Counted from the first letter of the stretch, positions 29,071-38,488 are shown. The stretch is 64,000 bases of DNA from Bacteroidota bacterium (GCA_016868895.1 VGFK01000003.1:186001-250000); one strand, 5' to 3'. Numbers and translations: made by a program. Notes: generated by a model not told the origin, from the letters alone.

Positions 29071-29588
29071 GCCCGCTGATCAAACATATCATTCGTGGGA
29101 TCATTCTCTTGCTGGTGCAACTGTTCCTGATCAAAAATATTCCCCCGCTGCATCAATTCATTGTCCCATACATCTACTTTGTCTTTCTGATTTGGCTTCC
29201 TTTCCGGGTTACGCGCATGCAGTTGCTGTACATCGCATTTGTTTGGGGCTACGTGGTTGATATGTTTTACCAGACACCCGGTCTTCATCTGGCGGCCTGT
29301 GTACTGTTGGCGTATGCGCGACCGGCGCTGGTGGATTTTCTGTTGCCAAAAGATTCTACAGAATGGGGCAGTGAAGAGCCCTCTCGGGCAACGATGGGAC
29401 AGGTTCCTTATTTCGTTTATGTCCTTATCTTGACCATGGTGCACCACGCTTGGCTCATCCTATTGGAGTGGATCCAGTTTGGAAGCTTTTTTTATTTCAT
29501 GGGAAAGCTGATCGCCACCACGACTGTGAGCATGTTGCTGGTGGTCATCGCTGATCTTTTATTCAATCGGAAAGCATCTCGGCGATAA
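29067..29588 (+). CDS. mreD: Rod shape-determining protein MreD
   Basis: Integral membrane partner of MreC; 173 residues with about five helices (IIRGIILLLVQLFLIK, YIYFVFLIWLPF, LILTMVHHAWLILLEW). The low conservation is normal for MreD; the call rests on size, hydropathy and the position between mreC and mrdA. Its start overlaps the mreC stop (ATGA). Confidence 0.85.
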   Translation: MSPLIKHIIRGIILLLVQLFLIKNIPPLHQFIVPYIYFVFLIWLPFRVTRMQLLYIAFVWGYVVDMFYQTPGLHLAACVLLAYARPALVDFLLPKDSTEWGSEEPSRATMGQVPYFVYVLILTMVHHAWLILLEWIQFGSFFYFMGKLIATTTVSMLLVVIADLLFNRKASRR

Positions 29589-29601
29589 GCCCGAATTGGC
29601 G

Positions 29602-29609
29602 TAGTTTTG
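29602..29609 (+). promoter_or_regulatory. Candidate internal -7 box before mrdA
   Basis: TAGTTTTG, an exact TAnnTTTG, in the 42-base gap between mreD and mrdA, 21 bases before the ATG. mrdA-rodA may therefore have their own promoter besides read-through from mreB. Confidence 0.45.
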
Positions 29610-29630
29610 CGGTGAAATCGCATACCCCAA

Positions 29631-31553
29631 ATGTCCACATTCAACCAGTCCAGGCAAAACTTCATCCGATTGTTGTTTCTGCTGGCGTTTTTGGTGCTGC
29701 TGGTGCGACTTTTCTTCCTTCAGTTAACCTCTAAGCAATACGATATTCTTGCACTCGACAATGCAGTAAGCAAGAATGTAATTTTTCCCGATCGTGGAAT
29801 CATTTTTGATCGAAAAGGGCGTTCCATTTTGGAAAATACCTTGACCTATGACCTGATGATCAATCCCACCCAACTCAAAGGAATTGATACGGCTGGTCTG
29901 TGCAAGATTCTGAACATCGATCGGGAAGAGTTCAGAGAACGGGTAGTTGCTGCCATCCTCCGAAATGGACGGTATCGACCCTCTGTTTTCGAATCCTCGC
30001 TTCCCATTGAATTATTTGTTCAGTTACAGGAAAATATTTTCCGCTTTGATCCCGGTTTCTTTTTGCAAGAGCGACCTATTCGTTCCTATCCCTATAAAGC
30101 TGCAGCGCATATCCTGGGGTATGTGGGTGAAGTGGATTCCAACATCCTGAAAAAAACAAATTATTACTACCAGATTGGAGATTACATGGGTCTAAGTGGA
30201 CTGGAACGGTTTTATGAAAACATATTGATGGGCCAACGGGGCGTTCGCTACCTGCTCAAAGACAATAAGAACCGTATTGTTGGTCCCTATGAAAAAGGAA
30301 CATTTGATTCCGTTGCAATTGCGGGAAGAAACCTGACTACCTATATTGATATTGATGTTCAGGTCCTGGCGGAACGATTGCTCAAGAATAAATTGGGTGC
30401 AATTGTTGCAATTGAACCGCAAACAGGTGGCATCATCGCAATGGCCAGTGGTCCCACCTACGATCCCAACCTGCTAGCTGGAAGCCTACGCCGAAGCAAT
30501 TTTTCATCGATGCTGCGCGATACAGCACGACCCCTGTTCAACCGTGCGATCAAAGGACAATACCCTCCGGGTTCAACCATCAAACCGATGGGTGCACTTA
30601 TTGCATTGGATGAAGGTGTGATCACCCCCGAATACGGTATCTCCTGCAATGGCGCTTATTTTGGATGCAGAAGACCCATCCGGTGCACCCACGAAACTCC
30701 AGGCCATGCCTCTAACCTGCGTCTTGCTCTAGCCAATTCGTGTAACAGTTATTTTTCCCATATCTACCGATTGGCCGTGGATAATCCGCGGCTCGATGGC
30801 ACCACCAATGGGTACTTAAAATGGAAAAATTACATGAACTCGTTTGGAATGGGTGTGAGATTGGGAGTGGACTTGCCCAGCGAAGACCGAGGGTTGATTG
30901 CTGATACAAGTTTTTATAACCGATTGTACAACCGCTACTGGAATTCATGCACCAACGTATTCCTCGGAATTGGTCAAGGTGAAATGCAGGCCACCCCACT
31001 GCAGATGGCCAATATGATGTGCATCATTGCCAACAAAGGGTATTATTATACGCCACATTTTGTCTCTTCTATTGAAGAAGAAACATCGCGCGATACCATC
31101 CTTCATCCCTATCAAGTCAAGCACCAGGTTACTTCCATTCCTGGATCCATTTATGATATTGTTCAGTTGGGTATGCAAGATGTAATAGAAAGTGGAACCG
31201 GTCGCGTAGCCCGTATAGAAGGCATAGCCGTTGCCGGAAAAACCGGTACTGCCGAGAATTACGGCATCATTCAGGGAAGGAGGGAGAAGCTCAAGGATCA
31301 CTCCTGGTTTGTATGTTTCGCTCCCCGCGAGAACCCCAAGATAGCAGTTGCGGTAATTGTAGAGAATGCTGGATTCGGGGCCACGTGGGCGGGACCCATG
31401 GCGGGACTGATCATGGAAAAGTACCTCAAGGATACGTTGTCGGTGGAACGCTGGAAGGAAGTTGAACGCATTGAGTCGCAGGAAATCATCCTGCCCATTG
31501 TGAAATACAAACGCAACCGATTGGATTCGTTGCGCCGATCCAAAAATGATTAA
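29631..31553 (+). CDS. mrdA: Penicillin-binding protein 2 (elongasome transpeptidase)
   Basis: Class B PBP that cross-links peptidoglycan during cell elongation with RodA. It has 640 residues: N-terminal anchor helix (LLFLLAFLVLLVRLFFLQL), the dimerisation/pedestal domain, then the transpeptidase domain with catalytic Ser315 in GSTIKP, the S370-C-N372 triad and K537-T-G in GKTGTAENYG. It lies between mreD and rodA (21-base gap). Confidence 0.97.
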   Translation: MSTFNQSRQNFIRLLFLLAFLVLLVRLFFLQLTSKQYDILALDNAVSKNVIFPDRGIIFDRKGRSILENTLTYDLMINPTQLKGIDTAGLCKILNIDREEFRERVVAAILRNGRYRPSVFESSLPIELFVQLQENIFRFDPGFFLQERPIRSYPYKAAAHILGYVGEVDSNILKKTNYYYQIGDYMGLSGLERFYENILMGQRGVRYLLKDNKNRIVGPYEKGTFDSVAIAGRNLTTYIDIDVQVLAERLLKNKLGAIVAIEPQTGGIIAMASGPTYDPNLLAGSLRRSNFSSMLRDTARPLFNRAIKGQYPPGSTIKPMGALIALDEGVITPEYGISCNGAYFGCRRPIRCTHETPGHASNLRLALANSCNSYFSHIYRLAVDNPRLDGTTNGYLKWKNYMNSFGMGVRLGVDLPSEDRGLIADTSFYNRLYNRYWNSCTNVFLGIGQGEMQATPLQMANMMCIIANKGYYYTPHFVSSIEEETSRDTILHPYQVKHQVTSIPGSIYDIVQLGMQDVIESGTGRVARIEGIAVAGKTGTAENYGIIQGRREKLKDHSWFVCFAPRENPKIAVAVIVENAGFGATWAGPMAGLIMEKYLKDTLSVERWKEVERIESQEIILPIVKYKRNRLDSLRRSKND

Positions 31554-31574
31554 ACCTGTAGCACGATTGAACGG

Positions 31575-32912
31575 ATGAGGAACGATTCATTTGAAATATC
31601 AAAAGGCATCGATTGGGTGATGGTGTTGCTGTATATGGTTCTGGTGATCATGGGCATTGCCAGTATTTTTGCAACTACCTATCGGGATGAAGCGGTAATC
31701 AAAGGGTTTCTTTCATTAAATACCGATTATAGTCGACAGCTCATCTATTTCATCCTCTGTCTTGTCATTGGCTCCGTGATTCTTCTCACGGATAGTAAAT
31801 TTTTTACAGCGACGGCCAATCTCTTCTATGGATTTGGAATTGTTCTCCTGCTGCTTGTATTTCCGTTCCATACCGATGTGAAAGGAACAGAATCCATCAT
31901 TCGATTTTCCGGATTTCAATTGCAACCGGCAGAGTTATGTAAACTTTTTGCCAACCTGGCGCTGGCCAAGTATCTATCCATTCCGGATATGAATTTTAAA
32001 AAGTTGCGCGCACAAGTGATTGCTGCTGCAATTGTGTTATTTCCGGCACTGATGGCCATTATGCAAAGTGAAACGGGTCTGGCACTTGTTTATTTTTCTT
32101 TTTTCCTGGTCATGTACCGCGAAGGAATGCCTTCGGCCATATTGTTGATTGCATTTTCATTGGCCTTGTTGGCAGTGCTCACGCTGTTGATCAATAAAGA
32201 TGTATTAGCAGTACTGCTCACTGTAGTAGCAGCGTTGAGCATCAATGAGTTGAAGTTGCAGATCAAGCGCAACAGGCGTCTGTTGTATACTATCATAGTA
32301 ATTTGGATTGTTGCGGTCGGCTTTCAGCGCTTTGCGGTTCCTTATATTTTCTCAAATGTCCTCAAGCCCTACCAGGTCCAGCGCATCTATGCTACCGTTG
32401 GGAAGGATATGGAAGTGGATGAATCCACCATGAGTGAAGAAGACATCAAGAAAATGGAAGATCGAAAAAAAGCCAGCACGTACAACGTGAAACAAAGCAA
32501 AATCGCAATTGGATCCGGTGGATTTTTGGGGAAGGGCTTGATGAAGGGAACCCAGACGAGGTATGATTTTGTGCCCGAGCAGCGAACGGATTTTATTTTT
32601 TGCACCATAGGCGAAGGATTTGGGTTCATGGGCAGCATTGTTTTCTTGGGGTTGTATCTTTTTCTACTGTTGCGGATCATCACCATGGCTGAACGGCAAC
32701 GGAGTTTGTTCAGCAGGGCATATGCCTATGGGGTGGCATCTGTTTTATTCTTTCACATCTTCATCAACATCGGAATGACCATTGGGATTGTTCCGGTCAT
32801 TGGCATTCCCTTGCCCTTTATGAGTTATGGGGGGACTTCACTGGTGACCTTTACTGCAATGTTGTTCATACTGATTCGATTGGATGCTGACCGACAAATG
32901 ATTTTGAGATAA
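31575..32912 (+). CDS. rodA: SEDS-family peptidoglycan glycosyltransferase RodA
   Basis: Polymerises lipid II into glycan strands, paired with PBP2. It has 445 residues and about ten helices, and carries the SEDS signatures FQLQPAELCKLF and the C-terminal block INIGMTIGIVPVIGIPLPFMSYGGTS-type region. The cytoplasmic loop around residues 270-310 (MEVDESTMSEEDIKKMEDRKK) is unusually charged and longer than in enterobacterial RodA. It is the last gene of the elongasome cluster. Confidence 0.96.
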   Translation: MRNDSFEISKGIDWVMVLLYMVLVIMGIASIFATTYRDEAVIKGFLSLNTDYSRQLIYFILCLVIGSVILLTDSKFFTATANLFYGFGIVLLLLVFPFHTDVKGTESIIRFSGFQLQPAELCKLFANLALAKYLSIPDMNFKKLRAQVIAAAIVLFPALMAIMQSETGLALVYFSFFLVMYREGMPSAILLIAFSLALLAVLTLLINKDVLAVLLTVVAALSINELKLQIKRNRRLLYTIIVIWIVAVGFQRFAVPYIFSNVLKPYQVQRIYATVGKDMEVDESTMSEEDIKKMEDRKKASTYNVKQSKIAIGSGGFLGKGLMKGTQTRYDFVPEQRTDFIFCTIGEGFGFMGSIVFLGLYLFLLLRIITMAERQRSLFSRAYAYGVASVLFFHIFINIGMTIGIVPVIGIPLPFMSYGGTSLVTFTAMLFILIRLDADRQMILR

Positions 32913-32919
32913 CACCCAC

Positions 32920-33660
32920 ATGACCATCCTGCCACTTTCTGAAGGAGCATTTACCATCGACAGCACAAAAGTGTTTGTGCCGTTTGATCCAGCGAGCGAT
33001 GATCTTCAGCAACGCCCCAAAGGAAGTTTACTGGTAGAGATCCAACCCTTTCTGGTTGTAACCCGGCAGGATGTTATTCTATTGGACGCAGGATTGGGGT
33101 ACAGTACACAGGGTGTGCTGCAGATTCATGCTCATCTCGCTGAACACGGGTATACAGCCAGTGATGTGACCAAAGTGTTGTTGTCGCATCTGCACCGGGA
33201 TCATGCCGGAGGCATCAGCATGCTGGATGCCGTCAATGGAACGTGGAGACCTTCTTTTCCCCAGGCACATCATTACGTACATCGCGCAGAACTCGAATTT
33301 GCGCTGAGTGGAACTTCGGCTTCTTATGAGCCGGATCCGCTTCATTTTCTACCATCCTTTGAACACCTCATTGTGTTGGAAGATGAAGGGATGATCGATG
33401 GATATATCCGTCATGCATTGACCGGAGGACACAGTCCTTTTCATCAGGTGTTCTGGATCACGGAAGGCGCCGATACGGTATTTTTTGGCGGAGATGAAGC
33501 GCCTCAATTGCAGCAAATGAAAACGAAGTTCGTTGCCAAATACGACCACGATGGAAAACGCGCGATGCACCTGCGGCAACAGTGGTGGATCGAAGCACAG
33601 GAACAACAATGGACAATCTTGTTCTATCACGATATTGCGACGCCCTTTGCACGACCGTAA
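32920..33660 (+). CDS. Metallo-beta-lactamase-fold hydrolase
   Basis: 246-residue MBL-fold protein with the zinc motif His90-Leu-His92-Arg-Asp94-His95 in SHLHRDHAGG, a further His in TGGHSPFH and Asp in FFGGDEAP. There is no signal peptide. The family includes lactonases, glyoxalase II-like enzymes and other hydrolases; the substrate is not deducible. It starts seven bases after rodA, so it is likely cotranscribed, though a link to wall growth is not shown. Confidence 0.82.
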   Translation: MTILPLSEGAFTIDSTKVFVPFDPASDDLQQRPKGSLLVEIQPFLVVTRQDVILLDAGLGYSTQGVLQIHAHLAEHGYTASDVTKVLLSHLHRDHAGGISMLDAVNGTWRPSFPQAHHYVHRAELEFALSGTSASYEPDPLHFLPSFEHLIVLEDEGMIDGYIRHALTGGHSPFHQVFWITEGADTVFFGGDEAPQLQQMKTKFVAKYDHDGKRAMHLRQQWWIEAQEQQWTILFYHDIATPFARP

Positions 33661-33750
33661 TGATTGCCTGCGAGAGAGTTGTTTTAAATTTTCAAATTTC
33701 ACCGTAGAGTTAGGTAGGTAATATTATGATAATCCGTAACGTAGGGGCGT
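33661..33750. other. Short AT-rich intergenic stretch
   Basis: Together with 33781-33830 this is the space between the plus-strand MBL gene and the minus-strand sigma-factor operon. Apart from the minus-strand terminator at 33751-33780 nothing recognisable is seen. Confidence 0.4.
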
Positions 33751-33780
33751 AAAAAAGGCCAACCCTAAAGAGAGCTAGCC
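33751..33780 (-). terminator. Rho-independent terminator of the ECF sigma operon
   Basis: On the minus strand GGCTAGCTC (33772-33780) pairs with GGGTTGGCC (33757-33765) through nine pairs including wobbles, loop of six, followed by six T (33751-33756). It lies 50 bases after the stop of the last gene. Confidence 0.7.
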
Positions 33781-33830
33781 GTTGCTAACCTATGAAAAAC
33801 AACAGGTAAAATTAAATATGAAAATTTACT

Positions 33831-34265
33831 CTATGAACCTTTTTTTCTGGACTCAAACTGCTTTTTTTCTGCCTGTCTCTTCTGAAACTCCCTTCTGACC
33901 AGGGATTTGAACTCACCCTCTGCCTCGAATACTTTATTGGCCCGGTCCTGGTTCACCACCTTGGAAAAGTCTTCCCTGTATTTTTTACGCAGATCCAGCA
34001 TGCGCTGCTGTTTTTCCAGGTTGTCGCTCATTTTTTTACCCTCAACGGTCACAGATTTGAGTTCGTTACGGTACTGATTGAAAATGGGCCAGAATTTTTG
34101 TGCTTCGTTGGGACTGAGATTCAATTCTTTGGTGATGAAGGCCATTTCCATAGCCTGGATTTTTTTGATCTCTGCTAATCGTGCCTCTCGGTCCGGTCGG
34201 GGAGGCTGTGCATGCAATTGGGCAGCAACAGTAAATAGCAGGAAGGTCGTCAACACTGTTCTCAT
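33831..34265 (-). CDS. Small periplasmic charged helical protein (Spy/CpxP-like)
   Basis: 144 residues with a signal peptide (LTTFLLFTVAAQLHAQ). The mature part is highly charged and helical. The segment ITKELNLSPNEAQKFWPIFNQY is like the LTxxQ-type helices of Spy/CpxP periplasmic sensors and chaperones, but the match is weak. It is the last of the sigma factor, anti-sigma-like and periplasmic protein set, ten bases after the membrane gene. By its position it may be an accessory sensor of envelope stress; this is inference. Confidence 0.65.
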   Translation of the reverse strand: MRTVLTTFLLFTVAAQLHAQPPRPDREARLAEIKKIQAMEMAFITKELNLSPNEAQKFWPIFNQYRNELKSVTVEGKKMSDNLEKQQRMLDLRKKYREDFSKVVNQDRANKVFEAEGEFKSLVRREFQKRQAEKKQFESRKKGS

Positions 34266-34274
34266 ACAAAAGGG

Positions 34275-34892
34275 TTAAAGGTTGAGTGCCGGCTGTTCTT
34301 CAATCCCGGCATAGGTCATGTAATATTTAATCTCTTTTTCTGGCATTTCAGAAAGCAATTGATTGATGGTCAATTCATTGATATCCACCAACCAATTACC
34401 GGTTTTTTCAATATCGGTATCCTCCTTATCAGCCGTCAGGTTCCATTCCTCCAGGTATTCCGTAAAGGCGCCCTCTGAAATGGATACCGAAGGTTCCATT
34501 GCTTCCGCAATAGCTACTTCCTGTTGATCGGCCTGCTTCAAATTTTGGAAAACAAACGTAATAATTATTCCCATGAGACAAGCAGCTGCGGCATACTTTA
34601 ACATCGTTTTTAAACGACCGGTTGATGCCATGGAAACTAGGTTTCCGCGGTTGATAGGAGGCCTAAATTGATTGAAATACCCTTCCGGCACCTCGAAAGG
34701 ATGCTTGTCCCTGAGTTCGGCTAAAATTGGTGAAAGCGATTCGTTATCAATGACTTGTGAATGAATTTTCTGCATCAATCGTTCTGAGAACTGGGCAAAA
34801 TAGCCCTCGGGAGTCCGAAACGGAGCGTCTGTTGCATCCAAGGGGAAACCCGGTGCCAATTCCCTCAATTCGGTATCGATGTTGCTATTCAT
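34275..34892 (-). CDS. Putative anti-sigma factor (membrane protein)
   Basis: 205 residues. The N-terminal cytoplasmic part carries the motif PEGYF twice (residues 28-32 and 69-73, each in a PFxxPEGYFxQF context), then one membrane helix at about 97-117 (YAAAACLMGIIITFVF) and a periplasmic tail. It follows the ECF sigma gene by 33 bases, the usual place for its anti-sigma factor. It lacks the ZAS zinc motif, so the assignment depends on position and topology. The PEGYF repeat is common in such Bacteroidota proteins, to my knowledge without known function. Confidence 0.65.
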   Translation of the reverse strand: MNSNIDTELRELAPGFPLDATDAPFRTPEGYFAQFSERLMQKIHSQVIDNESLSPILAELRDKHPFEVPEGYFNQFRPPINRGNLVSMASTGRLKTMLKYAAAACLMGIIITFVFQNLKQADQQEVAIAEAMEPSVSISEGAFTEYLEEWNLTADKEDTDIEKTGNWLVDINELTINQLLSEMPEKEIKYYMTYAGIEEQPALNL

Positions 34893-34925
34893 TGCTTGAG
34901 TTAGACAGATGCGGTTTAGCAGGGT

Positions 34926-35477
34926 TTAATGGTTGAGCACGTACTCCTCTATCTTTTTAACAGCATGGTGGTAACTGGCTTTCAGGGCTCCGACCGAGGT
35001 ATCCAGTAACTGGCTCATTTCCTCGTAGGGCATTTCTTCATAGTAGCGGAGTTGAAATACCTGTCGCTGCTTTTCGGGTAATTGCAGGATAGCCATCTGG
35101 AGTTTCCAGATGGTTTTGTTTTCATCAAAGTCTTTTTCGGCTCTTAGTTTTTCTTCAAGGTGATCGTGCACGTTGTCCAATGAAATAGATGCGCGTCTTT
35201 TTTGTTGATCCAAGAAGGTAAGCGATTCGTTGGATGCAATCTTGAATAACCAGGTATAGAGTTTTGCATCCTCTCGAAAACCGTCCAGTCCATTCCAAGC
35301 TTTGATGAATACGTTTTGCATCACATCGTCTGCGTCATCATGGCTGACCACCATCCGCCTGATTTGCCAGTATACTTTTTCCTGGTACCATTTTACGATG
35401 GTGGTGAATGCGGCTTCACGTTGCTCGCCTGATTTGAACAACCGAACCAGTTCGGTATCGTCTAGCGCGTGCATCAT
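34926..35477 (-). CDS. ECF RNA polymerase sigma factor
   Basis: 183-residue sigma-70 family factor of the extracytoplasmic type. Region 2 (DADDVMQNVFIKAWNGL, then YTWLFKIASNESLTFL) and region 4 (LPEKQRQVFQLRYYEEMPYEEMSQLLDTS) are both complete. Two ATGs, at 35477 and 35474, are possible starts. The start shares a base with the upstream transketolase stop (TAATG). The membrane and periplasmic genes behind it suggest signalling from the envelope. Its target promoters are not known. Confidence 0.93.
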   Translation of the reverse strand: MMHALDDTELVRLFKSGEQREAAFTTIVKWYQEKVYWQIRRMVVSHDDADDVMQNVFIKAWNGLDGFREDAKLYTWLFKIASNESLTFLDQQKRRASISLDNVHDHLEEKLRAEKDFDENKTIWKLQMAILQLPEKQRQVFQLRYYEEMPYEEMSQLLDTSVGALKASYHHAVKKIEEYVLNH

Positions 35478-36439
35478 TAAGCCGACTTTCTACTGATCGC
35501 TTTTTCAGCAGCCGCTGCAATGTGTGCAGCATCCAGTCCGTATTTTTTTAAGAGTTCAAGGGGTTTTCCGCTTTCTCCAAATGTATCCTGTGTTCCGATC
35601 ATTTCAATGGGAACTGGCAGTGCAGCTGCGGCAACCTGCGCAATGCTGTCGCCCAATCCTCCGATCACGTTGTGTTCTTCAGCAGTGACTGCACAACGGG
35701 TTTTGGAAAGGGAGTGCACAATGGCTTCTTTATCGATGGGTTTAATGGTATGAATATTGATGACTTCTGCGGAAATGCCTTTTTCCTTGAGCAGTTGGGC
35801 AGCTTCGATGGCAATCCACACCAGGTGTCCGCATGCAAAAATGCTTACATCACTGCCTTCAGCAAGCAGTTGTGCTTTGCCGATTTCAAAGGGAGCATCA
35901 GCAGGTGTGAAAATCGGCCATACGGGTCGACCGAAACGCAGGTACACCGGACCTTCGTGATCGGCGATGGCAAGGGTAGCGGCTTTGGTTTGGTTATAAT
36001 CACAAGGGACAATAACCGTCATGCCGGGAAGCATCTTCATCAACCCAATGTCTTCCAAAATCTGGTGCGTGGCACCGTCTTCCCCCAGTGTGAGTCCCGC
36101 ATGCGATGCGCAGATTTTTACATTTTTTCCAGCGTAGGCAATGGATTGACGAATTTGATCGTAGACCCTTCCTGTTGAAAAATTCGCAAACGTGGTGGTA
36201 AACGGAATTTTACCCCCGATGGTCAGTCCCGCAGCGATTCCCATCATATTGGCTTCTGCAATTCCACACTGGATGAATCGATCCGGAAATGCTTTGATGA
36301 ATGCATTCAGTTTAAGTGAGCCGGCAAGATCGGCAGTCAGTGCCACCACATTGGGATTTTTTTGTCCCAATTCAAACATTCCATCGCCAAACCCACTGCG
36401 GGTATCTTTTTGTCCCGTAACCTGAATACTGTCAAGCAT
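35477..36439 (-). CDS. Transketolase C-terminal (pyrimidine-binding) subunit
   Basis: Split transketolase: 321 residues corresponding to the pyrimidine and C-terminal domains. The thiamine-pyrophosphate Glu is in [18 protein letters not shown], and the block [14 protein letters not shown] is the transketolase-like pyrimidine domain signature. The ATG at 36439 is preferred to a TTG two codons earlier. The usual partner (N-terminal, diphosphate-binding subunit) is not beside it: galE is upstream and the ECF sigma gene downstream. It would have to assemble with a subunit coded elsewhere. Confidence 0.88.
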   Translation of the reverse strand: MLDSIQVTGQKDTRSGFGDGMFELGQKNPNVVALTADLAGSLKLNAFIKAFPDRFIQCGIAEANMMGIAAGLTIGGKIPFTTTFANFSTGRVYDQIRQSIAYAGKNVKICASHAGLTLGEDGATHQILEDIGLMKMLPGMTVIVPCDYNQTKAATLAIADHEGPVYLRFGRPVWPIFTPADAPFEIGKAQLLAEGSDVSIFACGHLVWIAIEAAQLLKEKGISAEVINIHTIKPIDKEAIVHSLSKTRCAVTAEEHNVIGGLGDSIAQVAAAALPVPIEMIGTQDTFGESGKPLELLKKYGLDAAHIAAAAEKAISRKSA

Positions 36440-36508
36440 GATCAAGGATTTATCCGCAAGATAACATCAAATGCGGCTTTTTGGGAAGAAGCTGTTGTTG
36501 AAATTTTA

Positions 36509-37570
36509 TTAATTCAGCAGATGCGAGCGGAGTTCCAGGTGTTTGGGAAGGTCTTTGATCGACTGCTCCCATTTCCAAGCCGTTGTCATGATGTCATTCA
36601 AAGTATAGCGGGGTATCCAACCCAGCACCTCTCTGGCTTTATCGTTATTGGCGTAAATCGCAATTACATCTCCTGGTCTTCGTTGTCCAATACGATAGGC
36701 AAGTGAATGTCCGGTACTGGATTCAAACGCGTGTATGGTTTCCATCACTGTTACGCCGTTACCTGTTCCTACATTGAAGACTTCACAGTTGCTTTCGGAA
36801 TGTTTTTCGAAGAGATGATTCAATGCCAGGGTATGCGCATGGGCCAGATCGCAGACATGGATCATATCCCGGATGCAAGAGCCGTCGCGCGTTGGATAAT
36901 CGTTTCCGAAGACGACCACTTCTTTTATTTTTCCGATAGCCGTCTGCGTGATGACCGGAACAAGGTTCTGAGGTCGATCGATGGGCAGTTCTCCAATGTG
37001 CGCGGAAGGATGGGCTCCGGCAGGATTGAAATACCGCAGCAAAACCGATCGCGTTGAAGGATGAGCCTGTGCAAAGGCTTCTATCATTTGTTCGCCCATC
37101 TGCTTGGTGAGGCCGTATGGTGATTCTGCGTTTTTGCGTGGACTTTCCTCTGTTACGGGAATGGCATCCGGATTGCCGTATACCGTACAGGAGGACGAGA
37201 AAACAAAGTGTTGGATGGAGAACTCTTCCATGCAACGAAGGATATGGATCAGCGAGGTAAGGTTGTTGTGAAAATACAACAGGGGCTTTTCGACGGATTC
37301 ACCCACGGCTTTGTAAGCCGCAAAATGAATGACGCCAACCAATGCCGTATTTTCTTCGAAAATGGCACGGGTTTCATCGAAGTTGCAGAGGTCAACTTTG
37401 TAATTCTTAATTTTCTTTCCAGTGATTTTTTCTACTCCCTCCAGCATGCCGGGTGTAGAACGGGAATTGTTATCGGCCGAGATGACTTCGTATCCATTTT
37501 CAAGGAGGTCAACGATGGTGTGTGACCCAATGTATCCCGTTCCTCCAGTAACCAGAATTTGTTTTCTCAT
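36509..37570 (-). CDS. galE: UDP-glucose 4-epimerase
   Basis: Interconverts UDP-glucose and UDP-galactose with bound NAD. It has 353 residues from the ATG at 37570 (a TTG two codons earlier is less likely). Rossmann motif GGTGYIGSH, catalytic Ser in FSSSCTVYG and Tyr-x3-Lys in SPYGLTKQ, and GalE-type tails NVGTGNGVTVME and RRPGDV. It starts six bases after the rfbA stop, so they form a nucleotide-sugar pair. Confidence 0.95.
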   Translation of the reverse strand: MRKQILVTGGTGYIGSHTIVDLLENGYEVISADNNSRSTPGMLEGVEKITGKKIKNYKVDLCNFDETRAIFEENTALVGVIHFAAYKAVGESVEKPLLYFHNNLTSLIHILRCMEEFSIQHFVFSSSCTVYGNPDAIPVTEESPRKNAESPYGLTKQMGEQMIEAFAQAHPSTRSVLLRYFNPAGAHPSAHIGELPIDRPQNLVPVITQTAIGKIKEVVVFGNDYPTRDGSCIRDMIHVCDLAHAHTLALNHLFEKHSESNCEVFNVGTGNGVTVMETIHAFESSTGHSLAYRIGQRRPGDVIAIYANNDKAREVLGWIPRYTLNDIMTTAWKWEQSIKDLPKHLELRSHLLN

Positions 37571-37576
37571 GTCCAA

Positions 37577-38437
37577 TCAGCTGATCAGGTTCATCAAATA
37601 GCTGCCGTATCCACTTTTCAGGAGCGGTGTGGCCAGTGTTTTCAATTGTTGATCATCGATGAAGCCTTTTCTCCAGGCGATTTCTTCGATGCAGGCGACT
37701 TTAATGCCTTGTCGCTGTTCAATCACCTGAATGAATTGAGAGGCTTGCATGAGGGAATCGAATGTGCCCGTATCCAGCCAGGCGGTTCCACGATCAAGCA
37801 CCGATACTTTTAGTTTTCCTCTTCTTAAATATTCCAAATTCACATCGGTGATTTCATATTCACCCCGTGGAGAGGGCTTGATGTTTTTTGCAATGTCGAC
37901 CACCTGGTTGTCGTAGAAGTAGAGGCCGGGGACGGCATACTTGCTTTTGGGTTGCTGGGGTTTTTCTTCTATGGAAATGGCATTCATGTGTTGATCAAAT
38001 TCCACCACACCGTAGCGTTCGGGATCACTGACCTGATAGGCGTACACGATTCCACCATCGGGTTGGTTGTTTTCTTCCAGAGTTTTGCCCAGCCCCATTC
38101 CATAAAAAATATTATCGCCCAACACCAACGCACAACTATCGTCCCCAATGAACGATTCTCCTATGACAAATGCCTGTGCCAACCCATTGGGCAGGGGTTG
38201 TTCGGAATAGCTGAAATTCAATCCCAGGTGATGTCCCTCTCCAAATAATTTCCTGAACTGGGGCAGGTCCTGAGGGGTAGAAATGATGAGGATGTCCCGG
38301 ATACCTGAAAGCATCAGGGTAGAAAGCGGATAGTAAATCATTGGTTTGTCGTACACCGGCATGATCTGCTTGCTGATCGCGTAGGTAATGGGGTAGAGTC
38401 GGGTGCCGGATCCTCCAGCCAAAATGATGCCTTTCAT
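37577..38437 (-). CDS. rfbA: Glucose-1-phosphate thymidylyltransferase
   Basis: First step of dTDP-L-rhamnose and related sugar synthesis: dTTP + glucose-1-P to dTDP-glucose. It has 287 residues from the ATG at 38437; an upstream in-frame TTG would add six residues. Signature [11 protein letters not shown] near the start, then [11 protein letters not shown] and LGDNIFYG. rfbB, rfbC and rfbD are not here; galE follows. The shared 138-base region with the divergent TonB receptor holds the 11-bp repeats. Confidence 0.95.
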   Translation of the reverse strand: MKGIILAGGSGTRLYPITYAISKQIMPVYDKPMIYYPLSTLMLSGIRDILIISTPQDLPQFRKLFGEGHHLGLNFSYSEQPLPNGLAQAFVIGESFIGDDSCALVLGDNIFYGMGLGKTLEENNQPDGGIVYAYQVSDPERYGVVEFDQHMNAISIEEKPQQPKSKYAVPGLYFYDNQVVDIAKNIKPSPRGEYEITDVNLEYLRRGKLKVSVLDRGTAWLDTGTFDSLMQASQFIQVIEQRQGIKVACIEEIAWRKGFIDDQQLKTLATPLLKSGYGSYLMNLIS

Positions 38438-38488
38438 GTTAAGCGTTGATTCCACAAAGATCCTGTTTTTTTTGACATTTTGTCTACC

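Noticed and set aside
38478-38488. A seventh unit of the 11-bp array
   Set aside because: The 11 bases before 38489 have no TAAC-like core, so the array is counted as six units.
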